From Vibrio sp. 10N (GTDB lineage: Bacteria; Pseudomonadota; Gammaproteobacteria; Enterobacterales; Vibrionaceae), in the NCBI RefSeq assembly GCF_036245475.1, contig NZ_BTPM01000002.1:124001-188000 (forward strand): a stretch of DNA of 64,000 nucleotides, written 5' to 3'. Positions 33,018 through 42,460 of the stretch are shown piece after piece (within the stretch, counting starts at the first letter, position 1; each line of letters starts with the position of its first letter). The position numbers and the translations under genes were made by a program. The notes under the pieces were generated by a model. It was not told the origin of the DNA. It saw only the letters and a program-made list of their open reading frames with translations, and did not search any database.

Positions 33018-34054
33018 GGTATTAGCTCCTCGAGTACGGGAGGTGGCGGTGCAGAGAGAGCGTTGAGAAACGCTTTTAATTCGAGAATCGTGCTCGGTTC
33101 GAGCTCTCGGCCTAGTTGAACGTAGGCCATCGTAACGATCGCGGCTTCTAAGGTCTCAGCTCGTCCATCATGAAAGTAGGGGGCTGTGTTAGCCACGTTT
33201 CGCAGACTAGGAACACGAAAGACCCCTATATCAGACTCTAATCCGGTGACGTTGTAGCGGCCAAGATCAGACTCTTGCTCTTTGGTGCTGTTTAAGTTGC
33301 CAAACTTTTGAAATAGATTGCCTCCAATATTCCTACCTTGGTGACAAGCAATACAGCCTAGCGTTTTAAATTTCAGCCAGCCATTCTTTGCGGCTTGTGT
33401 CATTGCTGTCTCATTTCCATTCAAAAAAAGGTCGAATGGGGCGTCTGGTGTATCGAGAGCCACCATGAAGCCTCTCAAAGACTCTTTGATGGTCGCTTCA
33501 TCAATCGTACCGTTAAAATGAGTATTGAACTGCTGTTTATAGGTGGGAACAGACGCAACATAGCGCGTGACTTTTTGCCAGTTCGTATTCATCTCTAACG
33601 GGTTATGGATGGGGCCATCCATTTGAGTTTCTAAACTAGATGCTCTTCCGTCCCAGAAAAAACGCGAATTGTGCGATACGTTGAACACTGTAGGAGAGTT
33701 CCTAGCTCCAAGGCCTTGCACCCCTAAAGAGACCTGCCTATTTTCTGCGCCATTATCGAAAATATGATGGCAGGACTCACAACTAACCCGATTATTTGAA
33801 GACACGTTAGGGTCGAGAAATATCTGCATCCCTAACTTTGCGATGCTGAGCTCCCGGTTGGTAAGTGTTGGTTTAGGGATCGGCTGAATGAGTTGGGAGC
33901 TTATATTTTTGAGACTGATAGTGCTTTCTGAACGGGCATCATTCACCGGCTTTTTCGGTGCCGAAAAACTAAAAAATAGGTATGTTGTCAATGTGATAAG
34001 AGCACCAAGAGCGACCAACCACCTTATAACTACAATGTTCATAATATGTATCAT
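33014..34054 (-). CDS. Di-heme cytochrome c peroxidase family protein
   Basis: This 346-aa protein has an N-terminal membrane anchor or signal (residues 8-30). Two heme c sites are present, CESCHH at about residue 92 and CIACHQ at about 237, in the CcpA/MauG arrangement, with NSPTVFNVSHNSRFFWDGR between them and VPSLRNVANTAPYFHDGR after. Family members reduce hydrogen peroxide with electrons from cytochrome c or oxidise proteins (MauG). Overlap with a hybrid kinase gene is unusual and suggests a redox-sensing role. An ATG four codons in (34042) is an alternative start. Confidence 0.88.
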   Translation of the reverse strand: MIHIMNIVVIRWLVALGALITLTTYLFFSFSAPKKPVNDARSESTISLKNISSQLIQPIPKPTLTNRELSIAKLGMQIFLDPNVSSNNRVSCESCHHIFDNGAENRQVSLGVQGLGARNSPTVFNVSHNSRFFWDGRASSLETQMDGPIHNPLEMNTNWQKVTRYVASVPTYKQQFNTHFNGTIDEATIKESLRGFMVALDTPDAPFDLFLNGNETAMTQAAKNGWLKFKTLGCIACHQGRNIGGNLFQKFGNLNSTKEQESDLGRYNVTGLESDIGVFRVPSLRNVANTAPYFHDGRAETLEAAIVTMAYVQLGRELEPSTILELKAFLNALSAPPPPVLEELIP

Positions 34055-34186
34055 TCATATTGATTCTACGTATCATTATGGGATACTTATTTGCTGTTTC
34101 AATTTAAGATAAAAAAACGAAAAAAATAATGAACTTGTCGCTAATTGATGGTCATAACAAGAGTTTTTTTATTCCATAAGCTTTAA

Positions 34187-34216
34187 TTGACATAAGGCAT
34201 TAATGTGTGCGTTATA
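34187..34216 (+). promoter_or_regulatory. Candidate promoter of the RND operon
   Basis: TTGACA (34187-34192), 18 bp, then GTTATA (34211-34216; TATAGT lies two bases on). The site lies 120 bp before the adaptor gene. Confidence 0.4.
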
Positions 34217-34335
34217 GTTTTGTGTAAGGTTTGTTGCTTTTTGCTACGCTTAATGTAACTTGTGAAATAGTGTGTGTTGGATCTCGTTAACCAAATAGTG
34301 TGTTGGTTTTTATAAATTTTTATTGGGTGGTTGTT

Positions 34336-35427
34336 ATGAAAACTCATTTACGTGCTCTAACTCTGGCAGCGGCAATTGGCGTTGCATTGACTGGTTGCAG
34401 TCCAGAGCCAGAACAAACAGTTGAAGCTCCAGTGGTTAGGCCGGTTAAGACCGTAGTCATCGGCTTGGAAAACCAAAACATGATCCGCGAATTTCCAGCG
34501 CGAGTTCTTGCATCGGATCGTGCAGATATGGCATTTCGAGTTTCGGGCAAAGTGAACAGTATTCCGGTTAAGGAAGGCGATAATGTTAAGAAAGGGACGG
34601 TACTTGCGACGTTGGATGACACCAACTTCAAGCTGGCCGTTCGTGATACGCGTGCGACATTGCAACGTACTCAAGCTGACTTTAAACGTGCTCAAGAGTT
34701 AATCAAAGATAATTTCATTTCTCAAAAAGATTTCGAACAGTTACGTGCTAATTTAACGCGTGCCAAAGCGGCTTACGATAAAGCAAACACAGAGCTAGGT
34801 TATACCAAACTTCTTGCTCCTTTTGATGGCTTTGTTGCTCAACGTGATATTCAAAACTTTGAGAACGTTGAAGCGAAGCAAGTGGTGTTCACTTTTCAAA
34901 ATCTAAATACGCTGGAACTTAAATTTAACGTTCCAGAGAAGTTGGTTCGTCAAATTCGAGACGAGCAAGCGGAAGATCCAGTAGAAATTCCAGTCTTTGC
35001 TTATTTTGACACTGCACGTGAAAAGCCATACCCAGTCACTGTTACTGAGGTTTCTTCTAAAGCTGACTCAGACACTCAAACGTTTGAAGTGACCGTGTCT
35101 ATGGCTGCGCCAACGGATCAAAACATCCTACCTGGTATGACTGGTTATGTGACGGCAGATTTCTCTAAGCTGCAAGAAACGTCGGGTTCTATTCAAGTCC
35201 CGGCAACGGCTGTAGTGAGCGATAACGCGCACAATGCGACAGTTTGGGTGGTTCAAGAAGACAATACGGTAGCGCCTAAATCTGTTGAAGTTTCAACTAT
35301 GTCTGGCGATAGCATTACCATCCTTTCTGGTCTTGAAATGGGTGAACGCATTGTGACTGTTGGTGTTCCATTCCTGATTGAAGGTATGGAAGTGAGCCTG
35401 ATGCCAGAGATCGATCAAGCGCAATAA
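34336..35427 (+). CDS. RND efflux periplasmic adaptor lipoprotein
   Basis: This 363-aa membrane-fusion protein links an inner-membrane RND pump to an outer-membrane channel. A lipoprotein signal (lipobox ALTGC) is followed by a barrel-sandwich half (VSGKVNSIPVKEGDNVKKGTVLATLD), a coiled-coil hairpin (residues about 95-150) and the second lipoyl half (LLAPFDGFVAQRDI). The last part is beta-barrel and membrane-proximal (LPGMTGYVTADFS). The start at 34336 places the signal peptide correctly. The permease gene follows after 31 bp. No outer-membrane channel gene is nearby, so it probably uses a shared TolC. Confidence 0.92.
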   Translation: MKTHLRALTLAAAIGVALTGCSPEPEQTVEAPVVRPVKTVVIGLENQNMIREFPARVLASDRADMAFRVSGKVNSIPVKEGDNVKKGTVLATLDDTNFKLAVRDTRATLQRTQADFKRAQELIKDNFISQKDFEQLRANLTRAKAAYDKANTELGYTKLLAPFDGFVAQRDIQNFENVEAKQVVFTFQNLNTLELKFNVPEKLVRQIRDEQAEDPVEIPVFAYFDTAREKPYPVTVTEVSSKADSDTQTFEVTVSMAAPTDQNILPGMTGYVTADFSKLQETSGSIQVPATAVVSDNAHNATVWVVQEDNTVAPKSVEVSTMSGDSITILSGLEMGERIVTVGVPFLIEGMEVSLMPEIDQAQ

Positions 35428-35458
35428 CCCACTGTGACTCAGCAAGAAGAGAAGTTAT

Positions 35459-38400
35459 ATGAATTTAGGTGAGTATTCAGTAAAGAATAAAGTCAACAGC
35501 TGGCTATTAGTGCTGCTGATGACGATAGGCGGTGTTTTAGCATACTTTGAAATGGGTAAACTCGAAGACCCGGCATTCACAATCAAAGAAGCGAAAATCA
35601 TCACTGCCTATCCAGGTGCGTCGCCACAAGAAGTGTACGACGAAGTGACTTATCACATCGAAGATGCCGTACGTCTTCTTGGACAGGTTAAACGCATCAA
35701 GCGCTCGGTGACACGTGAAGGTCTATCTGACATCACGATTGAGTTTAAAGATGAGTACAGCTCTGCCGAGATGCCAGGGATCTACGATGAACTGCGTCGT
35801 AAAATCGCGGACAACAAGCATAAGTTGCCTCCAGGTGCAGGTGAACCACAAATTGTCGATGACTTTGCCGATGTTTACGGTGGCTTTTTGGCGCTAAACG
35901 GTGAAGGGTATACCTTCCGTGAGCTTAAAGATGTCGCTGACAACCTGAAGAAGCAGCTTGTGTTGGTCCCAGGTGTTCGTAAAGTCTCAATTGATGGCGA
36001 CCAAAAAGAAGTTGTGTACGTGCAAATGTCGCGCAGCAAGATGGCCGAGCTTGGCATCGATATGGCGACGATTGAGAACCTACTTCAGTCTCAAAACTTG
36101 GTGTCAGATTCAGGTCGATTCCGTGTCGGTCCAGAGTACATTCGTATTGAACCGACAGGCTCATTTAAGCATGTAAGTGAAATCGAAGATCTGCTGATTT
36201 CTAGTAATGATAAGAAGCTGATCCGTCTTGGTGATGTTGCGAAAGTTACTCGTGAATACAGCGATGAACCAACGAAGCTAATTTACTTCAATGGTAAGCC
36301 ATCATTAACCGTTGGCATCTCGATGCTAAGTGGACGTAATGTGGTGGAAGTAGGCGGTCTTATTGAAGACAAGCTTGCAAGCCTAGAGAACCAAATTCCT
36401 CTTGGTATGAACCTAGATATCATCTACAACCAGCCTAACGAAGTTGACCAGTCAGTGGCAGGCTTTGTGACCAATACGGTTGAAGCTTTGATTATCGTTG
36501 TGGTGGTTCTGCTTGCGTTTATGGGATTGCGAGTAGGCCTTATCATTGGTGCTGTATTGATGATTACTGTAGCCGGCACATTAGCATTAATGCACTTATA
36601 CGGTATTGAACTACAACGTATTTCTCTTGGTGCTCTGATTATTGCCCTCGGTATGCTGGTGGATAATGCCATCGTAGTCGCCGAAGGTATGATGATACGG
36701 ATCAAGCGTGGCATGCCTGCGATGAAAGCGGCTGGAGAGGTTGTTGGTGCGAATGGTTGGGCGCTTCTAGGTGGTACAGCGGTAGGTATTTTGGCGTTTG
36801 CGGCGATTGGTATGTCGCAAAGTAATACTGGTGAGTTCACGCGTTCGTTGTTCTACGTTATCTTGATTTCCCTGTCTTTGAGCTGGGTGACCGCAGTGTC
36901 AACGACACCACTATTGTGTGCGTTACTGCTGAAGAAAGAAGATAAGAAAGAAGGCGAAGAAGAGAAAGACCCGTACGCGGGTGCAGGCTTTGTGATCTAC
37001 AAAGGCATTCTGCAATTTGCACTTAAACAGCGCATGTTGACCATTGGCGTGATTCTCGCGATGTTTGTTTCTGCAGTTTGGGGCTTTGGCTTTGTTAAGA
37101 ACGCCTTCTTCCCGAATGCGAATACACCAATGTTCTTTGTGGACATCTGGGAAGTTGAAGGCACGGACATTCGTCAAACTCGTGACGACACCCTAAAAGT
37201 GGCTGAGTTTATTCGTGGTCAAGAGGGCGTAGAGTGGACAGCCAGCTTTATTGGCGGCGGTGCTTCACGTTTCTCTTTGGTGTATACGCCGCAAGATGCG
37301 ACCAAAGCGTACGGTCAAATCATTATCCGAACGGAAAACCGTGACGTTATTGCGCCGTTGCAAGCTAAAATTGATAAGTTCATGACCGAGAACATCGAGA
37401 GCATTGAACCTAAGATCAAAGGCTTACGTATCGGCCCTGGACGTGACTCTAAGATTGAAGCGCGTTTTGCTGGCCCAGATCCGGAAGTACTGCGCGATCT
37501 TTCATCACAAGCTGAAGCCATCATGCACGCTGACCCAGGTGCGAAAGAAGTGCGTAATGACTGGCGTCAACCAGTTAAGCTTATTAAGCCAATTTTCAAC
37601 GAACAGGTTGCACGTCAGCTGGGTGTCACTCGCACCGAGTTAACAGCATCACTAAGAGCGGCAAGTGAAGGGAGCCAAGTAGGTATCTACCGTGATGGTG
37701 TACGTTTGCTTCCGATCTATTTCCGAGCCGATGCAAGTGAGCGACAAGATGTGTCTCAGCTAATGGATGCCCAAGTATATAGCCCTGTGCTAGAGCGCAC
37801 TGTACCTATTGCACAGGTTGTCGTTGGTTTCGAAACGGTTTGGGAAGACGCAATGATTCGTGGACGTGACCGTCTCACGACTATTATTGCTTCAGCAAAC
37901 CCAACAGGTGAACTTGCTGCACCACTGTTTGAGCGCTTGAAGCCACAAATTGAAGCGATTGAACTGCCGCCTGGTTATACCATGGACTGGGGTGGTGAGT
38001 ACGAAGACTCTGCGGAAGCACAAGGTGCTTTGTTTAGCGCAATCCCAGTGTCGTTCATTATGATGATCATCGTTGTTGTGTTGCTGTTTGGTAAAGTGCG
38101 TCAGCCACTGATCATCTGGATCACGGTTCCGTTAGCAATTATCGGTATTACCGCTGGTCTGTTACTACTGGATGGTGCGTTTGACTTTATGGCTCTCCTA
38201 GGGGCACTCAGCTTGATTGGTCTACTCATCAAGAACGCGATAGTGCTATTGGAAGAGATTGATATGCAAGCGGAAGAAAAACCGATCTACGATGCAATCA
38301 TTGATTCTTCGATTTCACGTATGAGACCCGTTATGTTGGCGGCGTGTACCACAATCCTAGGTATGATCCCGCTACTGAGTGACGTATTCTTCGTGAACAT

Positions 38401-38503
38401 GTCTATCACTGTTATGTTTGGTCTAGGTTTTGCGACCGTTCTGACATTGGTGTTTATCCCAGTGATGTACGCAATACTATTCAAAGCGAAAAACCCAAGC
38501 TAA
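35459..38503 (+). CDS. RND efflux permease
   Basis: This 1014-aa proton-driven exporter of the AcrB superfamily has 12 membrane helices in two groups and two large periplasmic loops. Visible family features are AYPGASPQEVYDEVT in the first porter domain, GMLVDNAIVVAEGM in helix 4 (proton-relay Asp residues), TPLLCALLL at helix 6, and GLLIKNAIVLLEEID in the second half. It is shorter than AcrB (1049 aa) and closer to the group of pumps without a large C-terminal tail. It forms an operon with the adaptor and ends at a strong terminator. The substrate is unknown. Confidence 0.93.
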   Translation: MNLGEYSVKNKVNSWLLVLLMTIGGVLAYFEMGKLEDPAFTIKEAKIITAYPGASPQEVYDEVTYHIEDAVRLLGQVKRIKRSVTREGLSDITIEFKDEYSSAEMPGIYDELRRKIADNKHKLPPGAGEPQIVDDFADVYGGFLALNGEGYTFRELKDVADNLKKQLVLVPGVRKVSIDGDQKEVVYVQMSRSKMAELGIDMATIENLLQSQNLVSDSGRFRVGPEYIRIEPTGSFKHVSEIEDLLISSNDKKLIRLGDVAKVTREYSDEPTKLIYFNGKPSLTVGISMLSGRNVVEVGGLIEDKLASLENQIPLGMNLDIIYNQPNEVDQSVAGFVTNTVEALIIVVVVLLAFMGLRVGLIIGAVLMITVAGTLALMHLYGIELQRISLGALIIALGMLVDNAIVVAEGMMIRIKRGMPAMKAAGEVVGANGWALLGGTAVGILAFAAIGMSQSNTGEFTRSLFYVILISLSLSWVTAVSTTPLLCALLLKKEDKKEGEEEKDPYAGAGFVIYKGILQFALKQRMLTIGVILAMFVSAVWGFGFVKNAFFPNANTPMFFVDIWEVEGTDIRQTRDDTLKVAEFIRGQEGVEWTASFIGGGASRFSLVYTPQDATKAYGQIIIRTENRDVIAPLQAKIDKFMTENIESIEPKIKGLRIGPGRDSKIEARFAGPDPEVLRDLSSQAEAIMHADPGAKEVRNDWRQPVKLIKPIFNEQVARQLGVTRTELTASLRAASEGSQVGIYRDGVRLLPIYFRADASERQDVSQLMDAQVYSPVLERTVPIAQVVVGFETVWEDAMIRGRDRLTTIIASANPTGELAAPLFERLKPQIEAIELPPGYTMDWGGEYEDSAEAQGALFSAIPVSFIMMIIVVVLLFGKVRQPLIIWITVPLAIIGITAGLLLLDGAFDFMALLGALSLIGLLIKNAIVLLEEIDMQAEEKPIYDAIIDSSISRMRPVMLAACTTILGMIPLLSDVFFVNMSITVMFGLGFATVLTLVFIPVMYAILFKAKNPS

Positions 38504-38518
38504 TCATTGGTAAAAACA

Positions 38519-38551
38519 AAAACCCAGGTGCTTATCACCTGGGTTTTTTTA
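38519..38551 (+). terminator. Terminator of the RND operon
   Basis: This is an exact 10-bp stem, AACCCAGGTG (38521-38530) with CACCTGGGTT (38536-38545), then a long T-run. Confidence 0.93.
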
Positions 38552-38578
38552 TTGCCTGCGACAGCGATTCAAATCGAT

Positions 38579-39322
38579 TTAGCCGCCGGTGGTCTGCTTA
38601 AGAAATGTAGAGAAGGCATCCCAAGATTTTTTGTCAGCGTCCTCTCGGTATCGCTCTGAGCCAAATACGGTGAACGCATGAGGCGCGCCGCTGTAAGTAA
38701 TCATTTCGTGCTCGACGCCGCTTTGTTCTAGTTCCACCGCCAGTGCCGCGAAATCCGACATTGGAATTGCTGAGTCAGCCGTACCATGTAGCACCATTAT
38801 CGGAGCTTTGGTTTGAGCATAGTTTTGTCCTTTTGGTGTTTTTAAACCGCCATGGAAGGTCACAAAACCACGCGCGGTCATGCCAGCTCGCGCTGATTCC
38901 AAAGTCGCAGCACCGCCGAAGCAATAGCCCATGACGACCGTGTTATCGAGATTGCCACCAAGTTTACCTGCTTGTGCCAATCCCGCATTCATTAATGCCT
39001 GCAACTTGGCTCGATCTTTATACAGTTCGCCAGTATGTTGGCGCTTATCCTCAACTTTGGTGGGTCTCACATCTTGCCCGAATAAATCGACAGCAAATAC
39101 GTTATAGCCCATTTGGTTAAGCATATCGGCACGCTGTTCTTCATATTCGGTTAAGCCATCCCAGTCGTGTACAAGCAATATCAGAGGAGCTGTATTCTCG
39201 ACTTTAGCCCAATAGCCCTCATAGGGCTCACCGTTTACTTCATAAATAACATGTTCACCAGCGATGACAGCGGGGGCGAGGATTGCTGCGCCGAGGGAAA
39301 GTCCTTTAAGTATCGTGTTCAT
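38579..39322 (-). CDS. Dienelactone hydrolase family protein, exported
   Basis: This 247-aa alpha/beta hydrolase has an N-terminal signal (ILKGLSLGAAILAPAVIAGE). The catalytic triad is visible as Cys in VMGYCFGGAA, Asp in LHGTADSAIP and His in GAPHAFTV, which is the dienelactone hydrolase pattern with a cysteine nucleophile. The export signal suggests a periplasmic esterase or thioesterase rather than an aromatic-degradation enzyme. It is convergent with the RND operon. Confidence 0.86.
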   Translation of the reverse strand: MNTILKGLSLGAAILAPAVIAGEHVIYEVNGEPYEGYWAKVENTAPLILLVHDWDGLTEYEEQRADMLNQMGYNVFAVDLFGQDVRPTKVEDKRQHTGELYKDRAKLQALMNAGLAQAGKLGGNLDNTVVMGYCFGGAATLESARAGMTARGFVTFHGGLKTPKGQNYAQTKAPIMVLHGTADSAIPMSDFAALAVELEQSGVEHEMITYSGAPHAFTVFGSERYREDADKKSWDAFSTFLKQTTGG

Positions 39323-39510
39323 TTTTGTCCCTTATGTCTGACTTTTATCACCAAAAGCTTAGTACGGACAAAGCGAAAAAGAGGAGGTATGCACATGAAT
39401 TTTTTAGCGGGTTTCAATCGATTATTTACCGGTTGTGGTGGCTTGTTGAGCCAACATTTAATAATGACTCAAGTGTATACTGGCGATTCTATCGATACAG
39501 GGAAGTGTAA

Positions 39511-40647
39511 ATGGTTGTTGGTGAGTTTAGTTTCAAAAATACTTCAGCTATGTCTTTCGCTATGACAATAGCATTGGGCTTGAGCGTTTTTTCAGCCGAG
39601 GCGGCGGAATACAAAGATCATGTAGATGATAAAAAGTCGAAGGTGGATAGCACCAGCAAAAGCAATGAAGAGAAGCAGGGCTTTATTGCTTTACCGATTC
39701 CAATGTCAAATCCAACACTTGGGACCGGTGTTCAGCTCGTAGGCTTGTATATGCATGCTAAAGAGCCCGATTCTAAAGCTCATAATGACACCTCAGGGGT
39801 CATTGGTATGTACACATCGACAGAGAGCTGGCTAGTTGGCGCTTTTCACGATGGGGCTCTGAAAGATGACTCTGTGCGCTACACCGGTGGCATTTTTCAT
39901 GGTGATTTGAAAATTAAATACTATGGCGATGGCAATGACCCTATCTTTGCTGACGATCCGCTGAAATACGACATGCAGATGAGTGGAGTCATGCTCAGAG
40001 CACTGTTTCAAATTGCAGGTTCACATTGGTACATAGGACCCTAATACAACTACATGCAAACCAATATTTCATTTCGTGACTTTAATGATTTTTGGCCAGA
40101 AAAGGAGCGCGTAACGTCGGGCGGACTTGGTGCGGTTATTCATTATGATACGCGTGATGACAACTACTACCCAACGCAAGGTTGGTACACCCAGTTTAGC
40201 TATATGGATTATGGTCAAAGTTGGGGTGGTGATGGCGATTATAATATTGGCAAATTGGCGAGCAGCAACTATTGGAGTGTCAGAAATGACCTGGTCCTTG
40301 CTTCTAAATTAACCGCTATGACCAGCGGCGGCGACGTCCCTTTTTATGAAAAACCCACCCTTCAAATGCGTGGCTTCAACCATGGCCGATATCGAAATGA
40401 CAATATTATTCAGGCACAGTTTGAAGGACGATGGACCTTTATGCCGAGATTTGGCGCGGTAGGATTTGTTGGATTAGGCAAAACAGCTGAAGCCGAGCAA
40501 GATATCTCGCGTCAAAGTACAGTGGTCACTAAAGGGGTTGGTCTCAGGTGGCAACCTGTGGAGCAGAAAAAGATGAACATTCGACTCGACTTAGCGCGAG
40601 GACCAGAAGAAAGTACGCTCCATTTATCTGTTGGAGAAGCCTTTTAG
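39511..40647 (+). pseudogene. Omp85/BamA-like outer-membrane barrel gene with in-frame stop
   Basis: Two open frames (39511-40044 and 40054-40647) lie in the same reading frame and are separated only by a TAA at 40042-40044 (context ...HWYIGP, stop, YNYMQTNISF). Read through, they give one 378-aa protein. It has a signal peptide (FAMTIALGLSVFSAEAA), then PIPMSNPTLGTGVQLVGLYM and barrel strands such as GGLGAVIHYDTRDDNYYPTQGW, and it ends in GEAF. These are features of the surface-antigen (D15/BamA) barrel family without POTRA domains. AGGGAAG precedes the ATG. One base change would restore Tyr, Gln, Lys or Glu. It is probably a recent nonsense mutation or a sequencing error. Confidence 0.82.
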
Positions 40648-40673
40648 AAAAGGGGAGCTTAGCTCCCCTTTTT
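40648..40673. terminator. Bidirectional terminator
   Basis: AAAGGGGAGCT (40649-40659) pairs with AGCTCCCCTTT (40661-40671) and is flanked by A and T runs. It serves the barrel gene and convergent dcuC. Confidence 0.88.
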
Positions 40674-40681
40674 GAATTGAA

Positions 40682-42049
40682 TTAGGCGTTCATAGGAACC
40701 AATATCAAGGTGCCGATAATCACAGTAACAAGGCCTGCGATAACGGGCACAGACGTACGTTTGACGACTTCGAACGGTGAAATCTGAGCCATGCCAGAGG
40801 TTGCAACAATGACCCCCGATACCGGTGAAATAGTGCGACCTAGGTTTGACGCTTGTAGCATTGGAATAATCAAAAATGCAGGGCTCAAACCCATTTTCGC
40901 GGCCAATGACGGTGCCAGTTCCACAAACGCGTAAAAAGGTGCGTTACCGGAGCCCGTCGCTATTGCAGCGGCGACAGTGAGGCCAGTCAAAATCAGCATC
41001 AATGCGATACCGCCAGCGCCTGCTTTATCTGCTAGGTGCAGCAGGTTGTCGATTGCGCCAATAGACATTAGACCCTGAGCAAATACACCTGCGGCAACTA
41101 ACAACATCACAACACCTTTAAATGCATCTGCCATGCCTTGATAGCAGGATTCAAGATCGTCCAACGTCTTCTTGCCGTTAAAGCGTTTAGTGACAAAATC
41201 GACCACGGCACCTAAAAAGATTGAGCCAACCACTATGGTATAGATGTCTAGCGTCAGGCCTGGAATCGTGCGGCCATTGAACAGGAAAACGCCAATGATA
41301 GGTAAGAATGGCAAGATGCAGTAGAACGCTGGCGCATCCACTTTGATTTCTGATACATCAACGCGCTCCATAGGCGTGTTTTCTTTTTTGTCGAGGTACT
41401 TGTTCCAGAAAAAGGCCGCCGCCGCCATGACGATAATCGCGCAGATGGAAACCGGTAATACCGTTTGAACCGCGAAGACATCCAGTGCTAAGCCGGATTT
41501 CTCTGCCGCAATGACCACGTCACCAGAGGTTGGAGAAAGAATGATTGCCGCCGGGGATGCACAGACTGCGACCGCTGCGGGGCGAGAAATACCCATTGCG
41601 GTCATCATTGGGAATAGGGTCGCCATCAATAGAACGCCAAGCCCCGTTGCTGAACTTACCGCCAGTGACATAAGACACGCTACGATGTAGGCCGCAACCA
41701 ACAGCACGTAAGGAGAGGTGATAAACGATAGTGGCTTTGAAAACTGCTTTACCACCACATTGTTGGCGCCAATATGAGTCATATATGACGCAAATCCGCA
41801 CAGCAGCATGATTTGCATACCCAACCCACCGCCACGATATTGAAGCATGTACTTCACATACTCAAGCGCATCGGTCACCATGTTGCCTGTGGAAGCGATT
41901 TTTGCTGGTAGGACAGTGTGGCCAAGTAGTCCGGTCAACAGTAGCAACAAAATACCGGCGGTCAGCAGCACGCCTGCGGGTTTGTAGCCTTTTACGATAA
42001 AGTAGCCAACGGTGATGGTCACCACTAAGCCGATCATCAGTTCTAACAT
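40682..42049 (-). CDS. dcuC: Anaerobic C4-dicarboxylate transporter DcuC
   Basis: This 455-aa inner-membrane carrier exports succinate in exchange for fumarate or malate during fermentation. It aligns end to end with E. coli DcuC: GYKPAGVLLTAGILLLL, CGFASYMTHIGANNVVVK, ACLMSLAVSSATGLGVLLMATLFP, CASPAAIILSPTSGDVV, and the C-terminal LQASNLGRTISPVSGV. It has about 12 helices. It is monocistronic and divergent from a LysR gene that may regulate it. I did not find a convincing FNR box upstream. Confidence 0.93.
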   Translation of the reverse strand: MLELMIGLVVTITVGYFIVKGYKPAGVLLTAGILLLLLTGLLGHTVLPAKIASTGNMVTDALEYVKYMLQYRGGGLGMQIMLLCGFASYMTHIGANNVVVKQFSKPLSFITSPYVLLVAAYIVACLMSLAVSSATGLGVLLMATLFPMMTAMGISRPAAVAVCASPAAIILSPTSGDVVIAAEKSGLALDVFAVQTVLPVSICAIIVMAAAAFFWNKYLDKKENTPMERVDVSEIKVDAPAFYCILPFLPIIGVFLFNGRTIPGLTLDIYTIVVGSIFLGAVVDFVTKRFNGKKTLDDLESCYQGMADAFKGVVMLLVAAGVFAQGLMSIGAIDNLLHLADKAGAGGIALMLILTGLTVAAAIATGSGNAPFYAFVELAPSLAAKMGLSPAFLIIPMLQASNLGRTISPVSGVIVATSGMAQISPFEVVKRTSVPVIAGLVTVIIGTLILVPMNA

Positions 42050-42460
42050 AAATCTCCCCTGATACTGTTAAAATGCATGTCTATTTATTTCTAAATGTGT
42101 CCGAGACTCTACCTTTAAATGACATGTGGCACGACACTAATACGCTATATTGCTGATCTAGAACAAACAATATTCAGGAGTGATAATTGGGTGTTTAATG
42201 TTGGTTAACTGTCTGGTTGGTAGATGTAAATATTGTACTTTGGGGGTAGGGTGAATATTTTAACTGTATCACTGTTGGGTGTTTTCTAAGCAAACTTCGT
42301 TTTTAGCGCTTTTCAGAGGTTTCTTTGAGTGAGGGAGTGCCATACACAAAAACAGCCGTTGCAGTTGATGGAGTTGGTCACTCTAATTAAAAGGGTGCAA
42401 ACGTTGCATTTTGAAATAATGCGGACACAATAAAAATACCATTCATAGCCGCGTAAAAGT
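42050..42460. other. Divergent control region dcuC / LysR
   Basis: This 411-bp gap contains the exact dyad TGCAA-ACG-TTGCA at 42396-42408, about 53 bp before the LysR gene start. It fits the T-N11-A pattern of LysR-type operators. No other gene or hairpin stands out. Confidence 0.4.
42396..42408. promoter_or_regulatory. Candidate LysR-type operator (T-N11-A dyad)
   Basis: TGCAAACGTTGCA is an exact 5-bp inverted repeat with a 3-bp centre, placed where an autoregulatory LysR box would be. Confidence 0.4.

Noticed and set aside
39167..39565. 132-codon open frame overlapping the hydrolase and barrel genes
   Set aside because: It is in another frame across two better genes and their promoter region.
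42127..42145. TGGCACGA sequence upstream of dcuC that looks like half of a sigma-54 promoter
   Set aside because: The bases ten positions after GG are AT, not GC, so the -12 element is missing.
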